Source of the DNA: Balanoglossus misakiensis
Lineage: Eukaryota > Hemichordata
Assembly: GCA_040954595.2 (NCBI GenBank)
Contig: CM082577.2
Coordinates: 9,362,001-9,426,000, forward strand
Reading direction: 5' to 3'
DNA length: 64,000 nt
Shown here: positions 28,101 through 42,700 of the stretch, piece by piece
Layout of the letters: each line of letters opens with the position of its first letter
Position numbering within the stretch: the first letter of the stretch is position 1
The notes under the pieces: model-generated
Told to the model about the DNA's origin: nothing
What the model saw: the letters and a program-made list of their open reading frames with translations, nothing else
Databases searched by the model: none
Translations under genes and position numbers: made by a program

Positions 28101-30682
28101 ACATCTCCACTCCGATGGATGGGTACATGGTGTGTGCGATGAACAACAGATCAGCGGGTGACAAAGGCTCTATATGAACCTGAAATGAGACAGATCGATG
28201 TTATGAAGTTTCACCATCTCTGTCAACAAAGTCCACATCACATTACATGTAATCACAAATAAATACATGAATAAATAAAACTGGTTTTTCATCTACATTG
28301 TACTTCACAGTAGCAATTTGACAGCAACATTCATTTTCTAGGTAAAAAAAGATGTTGTGGTCTTCCTAGCCTTGTCATTTCTTTTTTCATGTAAATATTG
28401 CAATATGGTCAACATTCATGTGTCCGGGGAGCCAGGACCATCCAACTTAGGGAGTTCACACTATCTCACCTGAGTGAATCTGTTCAGGAACGACTTAGGG
28501 AGTCCTTTCCTTCCACCGCCTTGGTTCAGAGGATTCTGACACGCAAATATCCTGGTTTTCTGGTGTTGGATGTGGAACGTTTTCCCCAGCTCGGGGACGA
28601 ACACTTCAGCCCTGTGGTCCAGGCAGGCATTCAGTCCTTCCAACACCGACTGCGATGCCAGGTTCAACTGTGTGGGGAGGACAATCAATCACTGATCAGA
28701 AGCCTGTGACATGTACAAATGTATTGTTTTGCCCGTACACTTCAAGATGTTTGACCAACACAGCTTGCATAGCTTGGAACACTCACATTTGTGAATGAAA
28801 TTGAGATTGCTGCAGTAGCCCTGCTTTGGTCTAAATTCACTGTTTTCTGCGGCCAAGTTGGACATTTACAGAGGGAAACAGGGGTGAACGGGTTAAAGTT
28901 AGCCCCAATTTTTCATTTGCCAAACCTCACAGTCAAGACACCATTTGAAAAACTCAGACACTTGTAACTACAGGAGTGCATTTGTCAACTTTTTTCTGTC
29001 AACATTGGCACTGCTAACCACAATATAACATCAGGGCATCCACTCACCTCGTCTAAGACCACCCAGTGTCCCGCCTTGAGAGCTCTCAGCAAAGGACCAT
29101 CTCTCCAGGCAAACTGACCGCCCTCACCTCCTTCCACAGGCAGGTCAGCACCAAACAGATCAGTCACATCCTATAAAGGTCATAGGTCATGATTAATAAC
29201 ATACAGAGAAGATTGATGTAGTGCAAACAAATGTTCTCTTTCCACAACTTTCTAGCATTAAGAAATAGCCACAATTTTCATATGTACATGTACATACATA
29301 CCAAATAAATGGTGTAAGAGCAATAAATTCATTTCTCAGTTTGTTACAAGAGAAGACAGTCTTGTAGAAATGCAGTGCTGACAATCAATATGGAGTATGA
29401 CGCACTAAAACAGGTACAGCATGGTACATTTACAGTCCATAAATAAGCAAGGATTTTACTATTTTCAGTGACGGTTTTATGCAGCATCAATGGTTCCCTC
29501 CAGTGTTCAATATTACAAGGCAACTTTACTTACCGTCTGTTCCGACAGATTGATCCTGACAAACTCGTGCCCAGACGCTCTCGCCATTGCGGTCACAAGG
29601 CTGGTCTTGCCGACTCCTGGAGAGCCTTCCAACAAGATGGCTTTTGGCAGCTGCATGGCTCTCAACAGTCTCTGTGCATTCATGGCTGTGGTTGGTGCAT
29701 GTATTGCATAGTTCTCCTGGCCCGTACAGCAGGCAGATGGCCCTAGTGGAAGAGAGTGTTGGTGTGTAGGTCAAATAACTGAATGTGTAATGCTTAAAAT
29801 GGCATATTCTTTTGCACTGCAAAAAATTCAGCTTTTTTATGGTCTCAGAACACTGCTTTCATACAGGTATAACTCGCATGGTGAAATCTCACTGGGTACA
29901 AAATTTGCCATCAGACAAGACTTGCAAATGCCACTATCTACATGTATCTGCACTTGAACCATTTTCACCACCATGGTTAGGTCCTTATCAATTATTCTTA
30001 TCTAAAGTAAAGTTAGACCTCTACATAGGAAAATAGGGGTAAAGGGGTGAAACTATACTGAGAATGAAAGCCTTATGAGGTTAATATAGGAAGGCACACA
30101 CTAAGTTTGGAGCATGTTGGCAGGTTAGCTTAACTTCTCTCCAAAACAATGTAAATGCCTATAATAATACATGTACATGTACATGTGTAGTTACTAGTAT
30201 CCACTATATCATTTGAATGCATTTTCCCCTGATAGATGGTTTCCTTGTCTGAAGGGGACTGACATCTAGCTGTACACCACCAACCAGATGTTAATTATCC
30301 TTCATGTTACTTTAGCACACTGTAGGAAGATCCAGGATTTCACAGAAATCAGAAATCTGGATGGCAAATATGTGTGCATCGTTCTCAGAAATATCCCAAG
30401 ATCAAACAGTGAGGATTGTTACCTCTTGGTATGAAGAAAGGCTGTATTCCAAAGACTTCATCAGTAAGTACCACTGGATTGCTATTTGCAGAGCTGTCTG
30501 AGTTTGAGGTGATCGACAAGGATGAGATGTCTATCTCCTCTGCTGTCATTTCCAGCATCTTTTTCCTGAGAAACTGCAGACACATGGTTCTAGCTTCGTG
30601 AGGTAGTATCGATGAGCTGCTGGTTGTTCCTGTGTGGAGAAGAAGATTAAGATCGTTTCTTAGAATAATTGCATCATAATCA

Positions 30683-30749
<67 letters not shown>

Positions 30750-33700
30750 CCAGAGGCTGACCCATCCGAGAAGATTTATAGATCCTGTTCGTTTATACAT
30801 TACATATCCTGGAACTCATCATTCCTGAACACTGTTTCTCCCCCCACTTTTTTGAATTTGTTGGAATTTTGTATTTAAGTGTAAATTTTCCTTTTTAATT
30901 TTTGGAATAAAGTTCCATTTAAAAGTAAAAAAAAAGTCATTATTAATCAGTAGTAACAGCATCTGATGATAATGATGCCCACAAGAACAATGACGAAGAC
31001 AACAACAACATATATGAAAGACACACACACTGTATCCTGTCATTATTATACACACCTGTACCAAGGCCATCCAGAAACACCAGACATGCACCATGGATGA
31101 AGGCAACAGCTGGGTCCAACACCCTACTACGAGTTTTATCACCCGCCTTCTCTGTACACACAGTGTTGACAAACTCAACCCACGACAGTATGTCTCTGAT
31201 ACTAACAGTACACCTGAAAAATCAAGATTCATCAATGCACATTCAGGCAACAATGAATACTATGAATGACACAAGAGAGAGAGACACAACACCAATAATG
31301 GAGAACTGTGACAATGTTGTCTGAAGGAGAATGACAGTCTAGCTGTGAGGCATCAACTAGATGTTAATTAATCCTTCATTTTTATTTAGCACACTGTAGG
31401 AAGATCCAGGATTTCACGGAAATCGATAGAAATCTGGATGGCAAATATGTGCAGAAGATGCTATGAAATATTCAAAAAATACTTAAATACAAATATATGT
31501 ACATTGTACTTATTTGACAGATAAAGCCTTCGAATGTTTTCACAATGCATACCCATATTGTTTGAATGTTTATCAAATTCATTTCTGCCATAATTTAATT
31601 TGAGTTATCACTGAAAATTCAAGGTCCATGAAAATGACTTGGTAGGGGTTCAAATTCTAGTGTAGAACATTTTCAATGAATTCTAAAAGAACAAAAGTTT
31701 CGATAGTAAATACTGTCAGGGGAAAGGACTGGCAACGTAGACATTGAACAAGATGCATCATAACATCTTTGCAAAATGTGTTAGTGAAACTTCATCTGTA
31801 ATACTTAAGCTTCACTGCACAGACAGTTGATCTAACCTTTTGCCGGCTTCATTGTTGGAGAACCACTCCACAAAATCCATGACCGCATTCCCTAATCCAC
31901 TAGTTCCGTCTTCCTGGTTACAGAGTTGTATTCCCGGCGATAGGTTATGCTCAATGATCTTCACAAGGTCCTCTCTGTCGTTGGACTGGGGACACCAGAT
32001 TTCGGTGAATCGGTTCCGCAGGGCCGGTGACAACTACAGCAAACAAAAGGAAATGCATGAGACTATAACCTTGTTCTCACTGGGTGTTTTTCTTAGGACA
32101 TTGCCCGGTCTGAGATAAATCTCTGTAAATGCAGGAGATTGGCAAAACTGTGTGCGTCCACATGCTCAAGTTTAGGTTGTTTTGAAATTGACACTGACCT
32201 AAGTGGCCTCTACGGTCATGGTGGGCAACACTATGTTGATACAATCTCTTTGTATTTGTCTTGTCTTCTGCCTTTATAATTAAAACCTGGGCTTTTGCCA
32301 TTAACCCTTTATAAAACACACACTGTAGATTACAATAATTGAAGATGTTCTTCTACTACTGGTAATGTCCAAGCATAAGGAAATGAACAGAAAAACCAAC
32401 CAGACTACATCACATGAAATTTCTTGGTGTACTTTACCTCTTTCTTGCCGAAGTCTCCTCCTGGATTCATCGTGCCAACTACTCTGAACGTTTCCCCGGC
32501 GACGATTTGCTCCACATCACTCTCAAGACTTTCACCGCTACCCTTCTCGGCCAACAGAAGGGTCTTCTCGGGCTCCAAGACGCTGTTCAGTCTCTCCAAG
32601 ACGGAGTCGTCAGCCAGTGAGATTTCGTCTACCAGGAAAGCTGCACCCTCCCTCATTGCCAACACCAGAGGGCCGTCGCACCATTCAAAGAGTCTTTGGT
32701 TTTCTTCAGAGTCCTGTTTGCAGCGATTTTATTTATTTTTCAGAAAATTTTATAAATGATTTTTTACAAAACAGGTACATGTATTTATAATGTACATTGA
32801 TTCCCCATGTGACTTACCTGATCATCTTGTCTGTGTCTGACCGGTCTCAGACCTCCCAAGAAATCGGACGTTTCAGTATGAAGATGGCAATTCACTGTAT
32901 ACAGCTTCTGTTTAGCCAAGGCAGCAAACAGCTGACAGATGGTAGTTTTACCACATCTGTACGATATTACGGTAGAAAGAAGATAAAACTGAAAATCACT
33001 CCATGAATCTGAAGAGAACTTCCCTTGGGATAATCAATGGTTTCCATTCCCTTCCACAATTTTTTGAAAAAGATTGGAAATGTGTTACCCCACAGTCACA
33101 AAAAGGGATACAAAAGATTTGTACTGCCATGGCAGGCTGGAGAATGAAAGACTTCAGAGGGACAAAGGAATAGAAATGAAATCAAACAAGAGTACCTTCG
33201 CATGGAAAAAGTACACTCACTATTTTCAAAAATCTTTGCCCACATATTTCTCATTGTTTGAAATCAGCAATGAAAATAGAAATCATAATTGACTTCATTT
33301 GACATTTGAGTCAAAATTGGCAGATTCACTGTTCTCTCCTCCCAAACCCCAACCTCCAATCCCACAACTATCCTTCCCTCTCCCCCATCTATTCCCACAG
33401 AAGTATCGTCTCGCTTACCCAGTCTCTCCCACCAACAACACAGGTTCCCGGAACTTCATGGCCTGTCCTGCCAGCACGGCCAGTCTCCTCATCCCGTGCG
33501 TCCACACGATGTGGGAGAACCCTTCCGGTGGCTGCTGCATCACTTCCTTCAGGACCGGCAGCGACGTGGCCGAGGCTTCTCCCGACGAGCCGAACAGCTT
33601 GGCCGGATCCACTTTGCGCTTCAGGTGTTTCTGCAGAACTTCCTGGATCACAAGCTGCTCTTCCGGTCGCCTCACTTTGCCGGCGAGCAGCATGTAACCT

Positions 33701-36700
33701 GAAGAACGAAAGGAAGGGAAATAAAAATAGCGCTCCGGGCACTGGTGCTCTACTGACATTACACGTACAGTGTATTTGCTAAACCCTTTATTTTGGAGAA
33801 TATAATAGAAACTTATTATCATAACAATTGAGTATATTGTTATGTAAATTAGCTGATACTCTGTTAGCAATTCCTGGGGAGAACACTAATGTATCTACTG
33901 TAATATCATGACGGTCTAATGAAAATCAAATGTATAGCTTAACAGAATCAGTTTGGCAGCATGCACCAGCAGAAAAATTGCAACACCCCATTAAAAATGA
34001 ATGATGCTTCAGGTCCATGAACAGAGTCTGCCGGTGAACTACCTTCATCGGCCAGGTGTTGGTCCCAGTCGTAGAACTTCTCCTCGATCATTGCACTGGC
34101 CAGTCTGTACCTCTCAGCCCATCTGAACAGATCCCTCAGTGTGATGTAACCCTGCTTGCCGGCAAATACGCCTGACCCTCGCCTCCTTGCCTGGAATGAC
34201 GGGACACCAACAGAGTTTCAGAATCTCTCTCTCAAAGAAGGGGTCATATAAAACTTTCCATAAATATGAATGTTAAAAGGACAAAGTCTCTCTCTTGCTG
34301 TCCTTTTTTCCATTAATTATTATTCTACATGTAAATATATAGAGAATCAACGTTCGACCACACACAACTTCCATCCCACTTGTAGACACGAGAGTGAAAA
34401 ACTCGCCAAAATTAATTATCAGTCTCTACTGTTTATTCATTTTGGCGAGATTTTTACTCTCATATCCTACAAACGGGATGGAAGTTGTGTGTGGTCAAAC
34501 ATTGATTCACTATATATCCACATGTAGAATAACATTACCGGTGTCTTGTATCAAACATAGTTAATGGAAAAGGGCAGCTAGAGAGAGACTTTGTCCATTT
34601 AATGTAAAGTACAGTACAGACAAAGGTTTGCGTTGAGACTCTCACCTGCAGATCCAACAAGACGGCAACCATTCTCTTGCAGTAGGACAGCGGTATTTCA
34701 CATCTCTCGTGCAGTATGGTTTCCAACTCTCTGCTTGGGATCTCGTCGAAGTGAAGCTCTACGAACCGATTCCTGAACGCTCTTGATAAAACCTGTATTG
34801 AAAGTCCAAAATCAGTAAAAATGTCCGAGGTTTTTTTTTTAAATATTGGTCTGGCTGCTTTTGTTGTATGGTTCTTTTAAGGCTCAGTTAAGTATGATTG
34901 AGACTGTCAGCCTGAAAGAACTACACGTACATGTATTAGATGGGGGAGGGGCCTTTCCATGAGTTCAAATGTTCTCCAAGTTCCTCTTGGGTGAATGTAT
35001 TTACTTGACGTACCTTTCTTCCTCCGTACAAGCCGGGCGGATTCTGAGTTGCAAACAACATGAACCTTTTGTGTGCTTTCACAGTCTCTTGTGTCTCTGG
35101 TATGAAGAGTTCCCTGTTATCATCAAGAAGCTGAAGGAAATGAAGAAGATACGAAAATGAACGATACACTCTTCAAATGACATGTCCATGCAACAATTGG
35201 CCCTCTAAAAAGCCTATACCGCAATGATCCTACAAAATAAGTCAATGTCAAAATTCTGACAGTGTAGTCATTGGAATATGTAGTTTGCAATTTCAAGTTG
35301 TTTGTACAGGAAGTGAAAATTATATAATAATAATCCTCCGTGTGTACTGCTTAAGCCACATTGAAAAGTATAGATTTAATCCAAACAGTGGTAACAGGTA
35401 AAACTTGACATGCTAGAAATATTAAGCAAAACCTGTAAACTTTATAAGATTTCTGGATGTCAATACACAAGTACCGGATGATATTTCCTGAATTTCCATG
35501 AAAAACATCTTTTTTCCACTTGCATTTGTTGTAGAGATCACACAAGAACAGACACTTACTCTGTTGAGGGCTTCCAACACATCTGTCGGGGCCAAGTTCA
35601 ACTCGTCCAAGATGATCCAATGACCCTTGCGCATGGCATCAACCAGAACACCTGGCAAGACGAGAGATTCAAATGAAGCGATCATGAAAAAGGTGATTCT
35701 GCTGTTTCCCACTGAATCAGGAATGTCAGAATGAAATCAGACTGATCTAAAATAAGACATCGCATAAATACCTTCTTTGAAAACCAGCTTGCCAGTTTCG
35801 TCAGCAGCATAGAATCCAACATATTCCTGCAAGTCCGTGTGCTCATGGTTGTTGACTCTGACGCAGTGGTTGGCGGTAACTTTGGCGAGCCAACTGACAA
35901 GACTAGTCTTCCCGACCGATGTTTCTCCCTGCAGGAGCACTGGGTATCGCCTGTTGGGTGATAAAAGGTACACAAAGTGTACAGTTTTAGATGCTGACTC
36001 ACTTCAAATTTGCTGGTTCAAAGACTGCTTGTTGCAGTGATTTTATCCGCTGCACAAATACATGATCCGATCAGTAACAACAGAGATTTACTTTCAAGGT
36101 GACAGGTGAATTTGATGATAAATTTAATCAAATATCTGGACTAGATGACTCCTTTGGGCTAAAAAAAACAGGTTCCTCACATTGTACAGTTCCTACAAAG
36201 ACATACAACCTGGACAACTGGGGTGTGAAGTTGACTCACAAATTTGTTAACACCGACCGACTTTCTTAACACAGAAACTGATCTGCACTCTTACCCAGCA
36301 GATGTAATCCTGCACAGATCCCGGAGATTGGCTCTCACAGAGCGCGTCAAAATATAGTTCTTGGGGACCACCAGTTCAGCGTCTCCCATGGCAACCCAGT
36401 ACCCTTCCATTTTGGTGAAATGGCCGTCGGCTGGGGGCGGCAGTGGCTGCTTCAGAACCCCCTTGATGTTGCTCTTCCCGATGATGTGTCTACAGATGAG
36501 CTGCTCGACGACCGGGTGGGAGGACCTGTCCAGTTGGGTCAGGAAACTTAGGCAGAAACTCTTCGGGGGAGAATACAGAAAGTGAGAAGAAAGTGCAACA
36601 AAATCCTTTGCAGCAGAAAATAGGAGCTTTGTATGTACTGTATCTCTCCAGTGAAGATAGTGGGGTTGTGGATAGTACAATTGGATTTTAGGAAAATGGA

Positions 36701-39700
36701 GACTATCTGGTGTTAATATGTTAATTGATTGTATTGTTATGTAAATTAGCATTATCAAAGAATACTGGGGTAGTGTTTCCCTTCACACTCATACTTTAAT
36801 TACGTCAATGTCATTTTTTTCTGTAGTAATCAAGTAAACATATTTCCCTTTTTCTACAAGCCTCTGTCCATAAAAACATTTTGGTAATTTTTTTTTAAAG
36901 AGGGCTTCATACATGTATGAATCATGAACTACTCACCTCATATAGACATCTTGGAATATTTCCATAGGGGTTGAGTGCAGCTTGTCTCAATGCTCTACAC
37001 AAAGTACGTAAGCTAAAAAAACAAAAAATAGTAAAATAAATAAATTAATTATGACTATACACCCAAGGAAATACATATTTGCTGCTTCTCCTGAGATCAT
37101 CTTCTAAGATTTGGGATCATGGCTAAAAAGAAACTCCAACTTCAGGTAGAAATGGCAGCACCTGATTGAAAGATTTTCTATTACAGGTCACAGTTTTTCT
37201 TACCTGTAGTGTGGCCTATGCCCAGTCCCATCTGTCAACTTTTTCACAGCTTCATTTCTGACTATCAGGTAAAACCTGGAAATAATGGTGGGAAATAATT
37301 CAAAGATGAAGAATTGTCACTATGGCATTGCCAAGATGTCACCATTGCATAAAAAATCAATGTCACCTATCAAAGATGCTGTTGCACATTGCCCAGTCTT
37401 ACTGACTTACCAATATTTCTGTAAGGTCTGTGGTGTACAGGTCATGGCCGACATCCTGTACTTCTAGTAATATAATTAGTGTTTTTCCTCAATATAATAA
37501 CAGAATGTGTTGATTTGTTTCAACTTACTTGACGATGCCTTCAACTTGGGCCGCAGTGAGAGAAAGACCCTTCAGGTAGCTGTTAACAAGCACCTTCAAA
37601 TCAGAAACTTCTTCCAGCTCATCAACGTAGAACTCTGTAAATCTAAACAAATCACAGATAAATCTTAGATTTTGTCCATGGCATTGCTTCTAGGTGAGGT
37701 AGCAATGTTTGGATTACCACTTGTTAACTGATAGAACACATATCTCAATCCAATGTCTACAGGCAGGCGTAATGTACATGTACACAAATGGCATGAAAGG
37801 CTTGACCATTTCCATTCGACTCTCTATATTTCTGGGTACTACTGAGGTAAACATACCTGTTCCTGACTCCGGGGGGCAGGTCTTTCTTGCCAACATCTGT
37901 GGCTGGGTTCATGCAAGCAAAGAGGCGGAAATCCTCATTTCTCACAACTGGCTCTGTGTCCCTGTAAAACACAAACTCATCAGTTTAGAAGACCAATACT
38001 GCAAGTTTTTTTTCTTTACAGTGAAAAAGGAAAACTAACTAGATTTAATATTTTTGAGTGTCTACGACGGCGATGAACATCTGTGTTGCAGTCTTACCCT
38101 CTCTCCAGGAGAACCACGGATCCAGACTTGCTCTCCAGCAAGCCGCTCAGACATTCCAGAGTCTCCGCCGTCGCCAAGTTGATCTCATCCAACAGAACCC
38201 ATTCGCCACTCTTCAGAGCTTTGACGAGTGTACCCTGAGGAGAAGGAAGACATCAACATGTACTGCATGAGCTGACTACCCTCAGAAAAATTCAAAGGGG
38301 AGGGCTCTCTCACTCCCCTCTCCCCTTCTCTCTGCCTCCCTCCCTACCCCTTTCTACTTTACTTTCCCTTCTTTCTCTCTCTCTCCCTCCCTCCCTTCCT
38401 CCCCTACTACAACTGCAGTTAGCACTCCCTCCACCTTGGCTACTACACATTAAAATCACACACCCACACTAATGGCACTTTGGACACTGTCAGTGAAACC
38501 AGGGTATACTAGAAGCGTTCCCACTGATCACACTAATTATACACACCAAATGTTGTAATCACTGACCTCAATGAAGGAAAATGCCAAAGCACTTTCTGCA
38601 TGCTTGACCTGAGTCTTCAGTTGGTGGAGTCTTCTCCCCATTTGCTGCCAGTCCGACTTCAAAGCACCCTCCGGGTCAGATGAATCTGTGTGGTACACAG
38701 TATAAAATGTGCATACATTTGTATTCAGTCTGTGGTAATTTATTTCAGAGCCTGTTTGTTGGTTCTATCACTGAAATCTGTCATTTTCCACGTGGTTACT
38801 CAGTGTTTTTTGCTAACATTGTGGAAAGCTGCCAAATGACTTGGGAACCATATAGTATCACTTCATCTACCCATCAACAATGTGTTTTGAGACACCCATA
38901 CATAACTCAGGATTTATATACCCAGCAGAGAACCAGTAAAGCACTTGATTGTGATAACACTTTTGCTAACAACCACAGAATCTATACTCTTCATGTGTAT
39001 TCCAAACAGGAGATGCCAAAGGTCACATAGGTCAAAGGCAACTGACATGTCAACAACAGACAGAATATCAGTCACACCACAGAAATAGTCAACATGCATA
39101 CCATTACCAGCTGCCTTCTGTTCGCATCTCTTCACGGCCGACTCCGAAACATGAGAGATCAGCTTGAACAGGTCTTCCCATTTCCTTTTGGCAAAACAAT
39201 CTTGGACGTGTCCCAGGAACTTGGTGTTCTGCTTTCTGGAGAACGTTTTGCAGAACAGGGCTTCGAAGTCTTCCCTGAACGGTACCACAAGCTGCCTCAC
39301 GTCGACTGGTTTATAACTGGGAAAACGAATAAACATACGTATGAAATAAGTTTGAGTGGTACTATGCAGAAGTGGAGTTGTATTTTCAAAATATTTCCTG
39401 CAGGACTCACCCTCCCAGCAAATCGGTGCTGTCACTTTGTTGGTTCATGTTGATGACCTTCAACCTGTGACCTGTGACCTCAGCGAGGTACTGCACGGAC
39501 GACGTCTTTCCAGTGCCGGTCTCGCCGACCAACAGAACCGGCTCGTTGTTGGAGACACACACGGCCACTCGCTCAATCAACGCCGAGGTGTGTCTGGTGT
39601 GGGCAAATGTTGAAGGTGTAGTCCTGTGGTGTGGGGAAAAAAATAAGGCAGAAAGTCAGTAAAAAGCCCTGATATAATAACAGCTTTTAACTTCTGTACA

Positions 39701-42700
39701 TAAGATAGGCCCCTTTCAAATGAAGTGCATGTGATCTGTCAGTGAACACTAACCCTTTCACCACCATGGTTCAATCCAAACCCATCGTTTCCTATGGTAA
39801 GGTAGGACCTCTAAAGAGGGAACTGGGGGTGAAAGGGTTAAAGAAAGCAGGCCCTGTATTCTACTCATTATTTGGAAAGCTAAAATGTTGGGAATGCAGC
39901 TGCATATACTGTACATCACAATGAAATTTTTGTGTAACACCACTGCTGTCAATGATATGTTTGGGCCCAAGTACAGAGAAATACAAAGCTTTCAGCTGGT
40001 TTGGCTGGTATCGAAACAGCTCCAGACCAGCTATGAAGAATGATTAATAATCTCCCTCTCAATATTATACACCCCTAGCTTTACCTTTCAAGACTGGCCA
40101 TTTCCTTCTCTTTTCTCTTCAGCACCGCCCTCCCAGCTTGGACAGAGGACGCAGTGATGTCAATGTTTGGTTTGTATTTCTCACAGTAGAAGCTGGCTTT
40201 CTCTTTACTGACGTTGATCCTTGCGCCGATGGCTTCAGCCACAGCCAGTCGGCTGGCCGGTTTGGACAGCATGGCACAGAAGCAATCTAAACCCTGAAAT
40301 GACACAGAAACAGACATATTAGGTGTTATTTTATAATGATCTCACTCGCTTCGGAGGTCAAAAACAATACCTTGCCGTGAAATCAAACAAAATGACACAA
40401 TTTGCTATTTGACAGCTATCCTGATTTCTCACATGACCTTACCTCTTGAAAGACCATATTGGCAGTTGAAGACAGGGACACATCATAGTCTGTCACAATC
40501 CTGGCACACCATTTCATCAGATCTCTGTGTGATATGGCATATGAAAAAGTCATTTGGATAACAATGGTGGCTGCATTATATTCAAGGTACATATATAAGC
40601 AAACCATTCTGCTTGTTCGTAACTCTTGCTCAGATGGAAATTCAAAATACCCCGGTAATGATTTTAACCTCTCACACAGGATTTGAAATATCAGCGTTTT
40701 TTTGTGTTGTTTGTGTCTTTTATTCACTCGTCATTTCTGAGAAGCAATACACCCATTACGAATATGTACAAACAGTGGTTAAAAATTACATTTCCAACCA
40801 CCCCTGCTTCTCAGTATGACCCCACATTCACCAATACGCATCGAAGGAAAATGCCTTAAACCTACCTTGTTGATACCAGTCTACTCTCGTGGCGGTGAAT
40901 GTTTGGGGCTGAGAATTCCTCGCTGCTTTCGGTGTCAGTATTCAGATCATGTCTGCCAGCTGACAGCATACAGTAGATGTCCAGCAGTTTCTCTGCGACA
41001 GACACTAAACTGGGATACAGAGTTTCGATGACCTGCATGGGAAAAAAAACAAGGAAAAAGGTAATAATGTATTATTTTTGTGAGTAAAAAAGTGTGATGT
41101 GTGTGTATTCGTGCAGTGTACATACAAAACGTCACACGACATTTTTTCAAATCAAAGTTTCTGTCTAAATGCCTCAGGTCTCAAGTTGATCTCCCAACCC
41201 CTCATTCACATGTCTTCTTGGGAGTGTTCATTGGTGACAGCAATGTTATATCTATTACATGTACATCTCCACACGTCTGCATCAAATTCAGGAAGGAGAA
41301 AAGTTATCAGCACTCTGTAATTGCAGGTCCATGTACAAACCTTGAGGAGTTCGTCCTTTGACAGCGGTTCCACGCAGATCTTGGTCCACATTCTTTCCAG
41401 CAAAGCCGAGTTTGAATTGTGCTGTTTGTAAAGTCCGCTGGCACTGCTGAGAAGTCTAGAGTTCAAATCGCAATAAATCGTCCACATCATAAACCATGCT
41501 TTGCTCTGTTAATTACTACATACATGTACAATAAAATACCAGTACATCAAGAACCCTTTACCAGTAAATATGTCAGAGTAACATCAGCTTGATTTTAGGT
41601 CTCATCCATGATCTTTTGACAGAACTTGCAAACATTCATATCAGATGAGACTATGCAGAAACAGTGTCTTGCATAATTTGGAAATGAAATATCTAGGCTG
41701 GAAGGCATTCATGGCCCAGACTTTCTCACTCAAATTGTAAACCAAATTTGCACATCACAGCATTATAAGCAGGTCTGAAAAACTACATGTACAATGCAAA
41801 CAATGTACTTACCTCTGTGACGCAAAGAGCTGGAATCCCGGCACAGCTTTGATGGTGTCCCCGTGTCCTGGTATCGACAGCGTGTTGGATTCCAGCAGCG
41901 GTACCAGCACTGACACCACATCCATCGGGGCATAGTCGATGTCCTCCAGCAGTATCCAGTGCCCCTGGGTCACCGCCTAGTGGGAAGAGATGACACCATG
42001 CTCAATGCAGATGGCTTGTTTGAATAAATTTTAAACATTTAACCCTTTCACCCCAAGTTTCCTGTATAGAGGTCCGACCTTCCTATAGTAAACAATGGAT
42101 TCGGACTGAACCATGGTGGTGAAAGGGTTAAGTCACCTAATATTTCTAGTTTTAACATTGAACTTAAGATGATGTAACACTGTGGGGCTTGACCACTGCT
42201 CATCACAATTATTTGAATATACATGCACAGTACCGCTATCAATACAAAACTCATAATTATCAGTAGAGCACAGGTACATCATAAAGGAAGGGAGTATAGG
42301 AATTCCACGTACCTGTGTGAGTGCACCTGGTTGCCAAACGAACTCACCAGGGACATCAGTGCACCTGTATGTTCCAAGCAAGGCCTACAAATATGATAGA
42401 CAACCACAGAAAAATTAGTCTATTGGCAATAATCTCCCTCTTGCTAATTCAAGTGATTCAGAAAATTTATAAAGATTTTAATGTAAGCTTCAGGTCTACT
42501 GAAATACTAGAACACCACTTTTTAACGTAACGTTGATTTCTATTGTTTCATCAAGAGGGCTGGTGGAAAGTTTGTAGGCAAACTATTATTATTTCTTAAT
42601 TAATTTGTAGTTTAGTTCATAAACACACAGTTTTCAATAACAGTAATGTAAAAAATATCAAATCACTATGGCCAACTCTTAGAGTTGGTTTCAGAATCAA

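Noticed and set aside
30385-30765. Frame with a run of Met followed by midasin sequence
   Set aside because: The Met run is the (CAT)21 microsatellite in the intron. The exon proper starts at 30629 with a good acceptor and correct phase.
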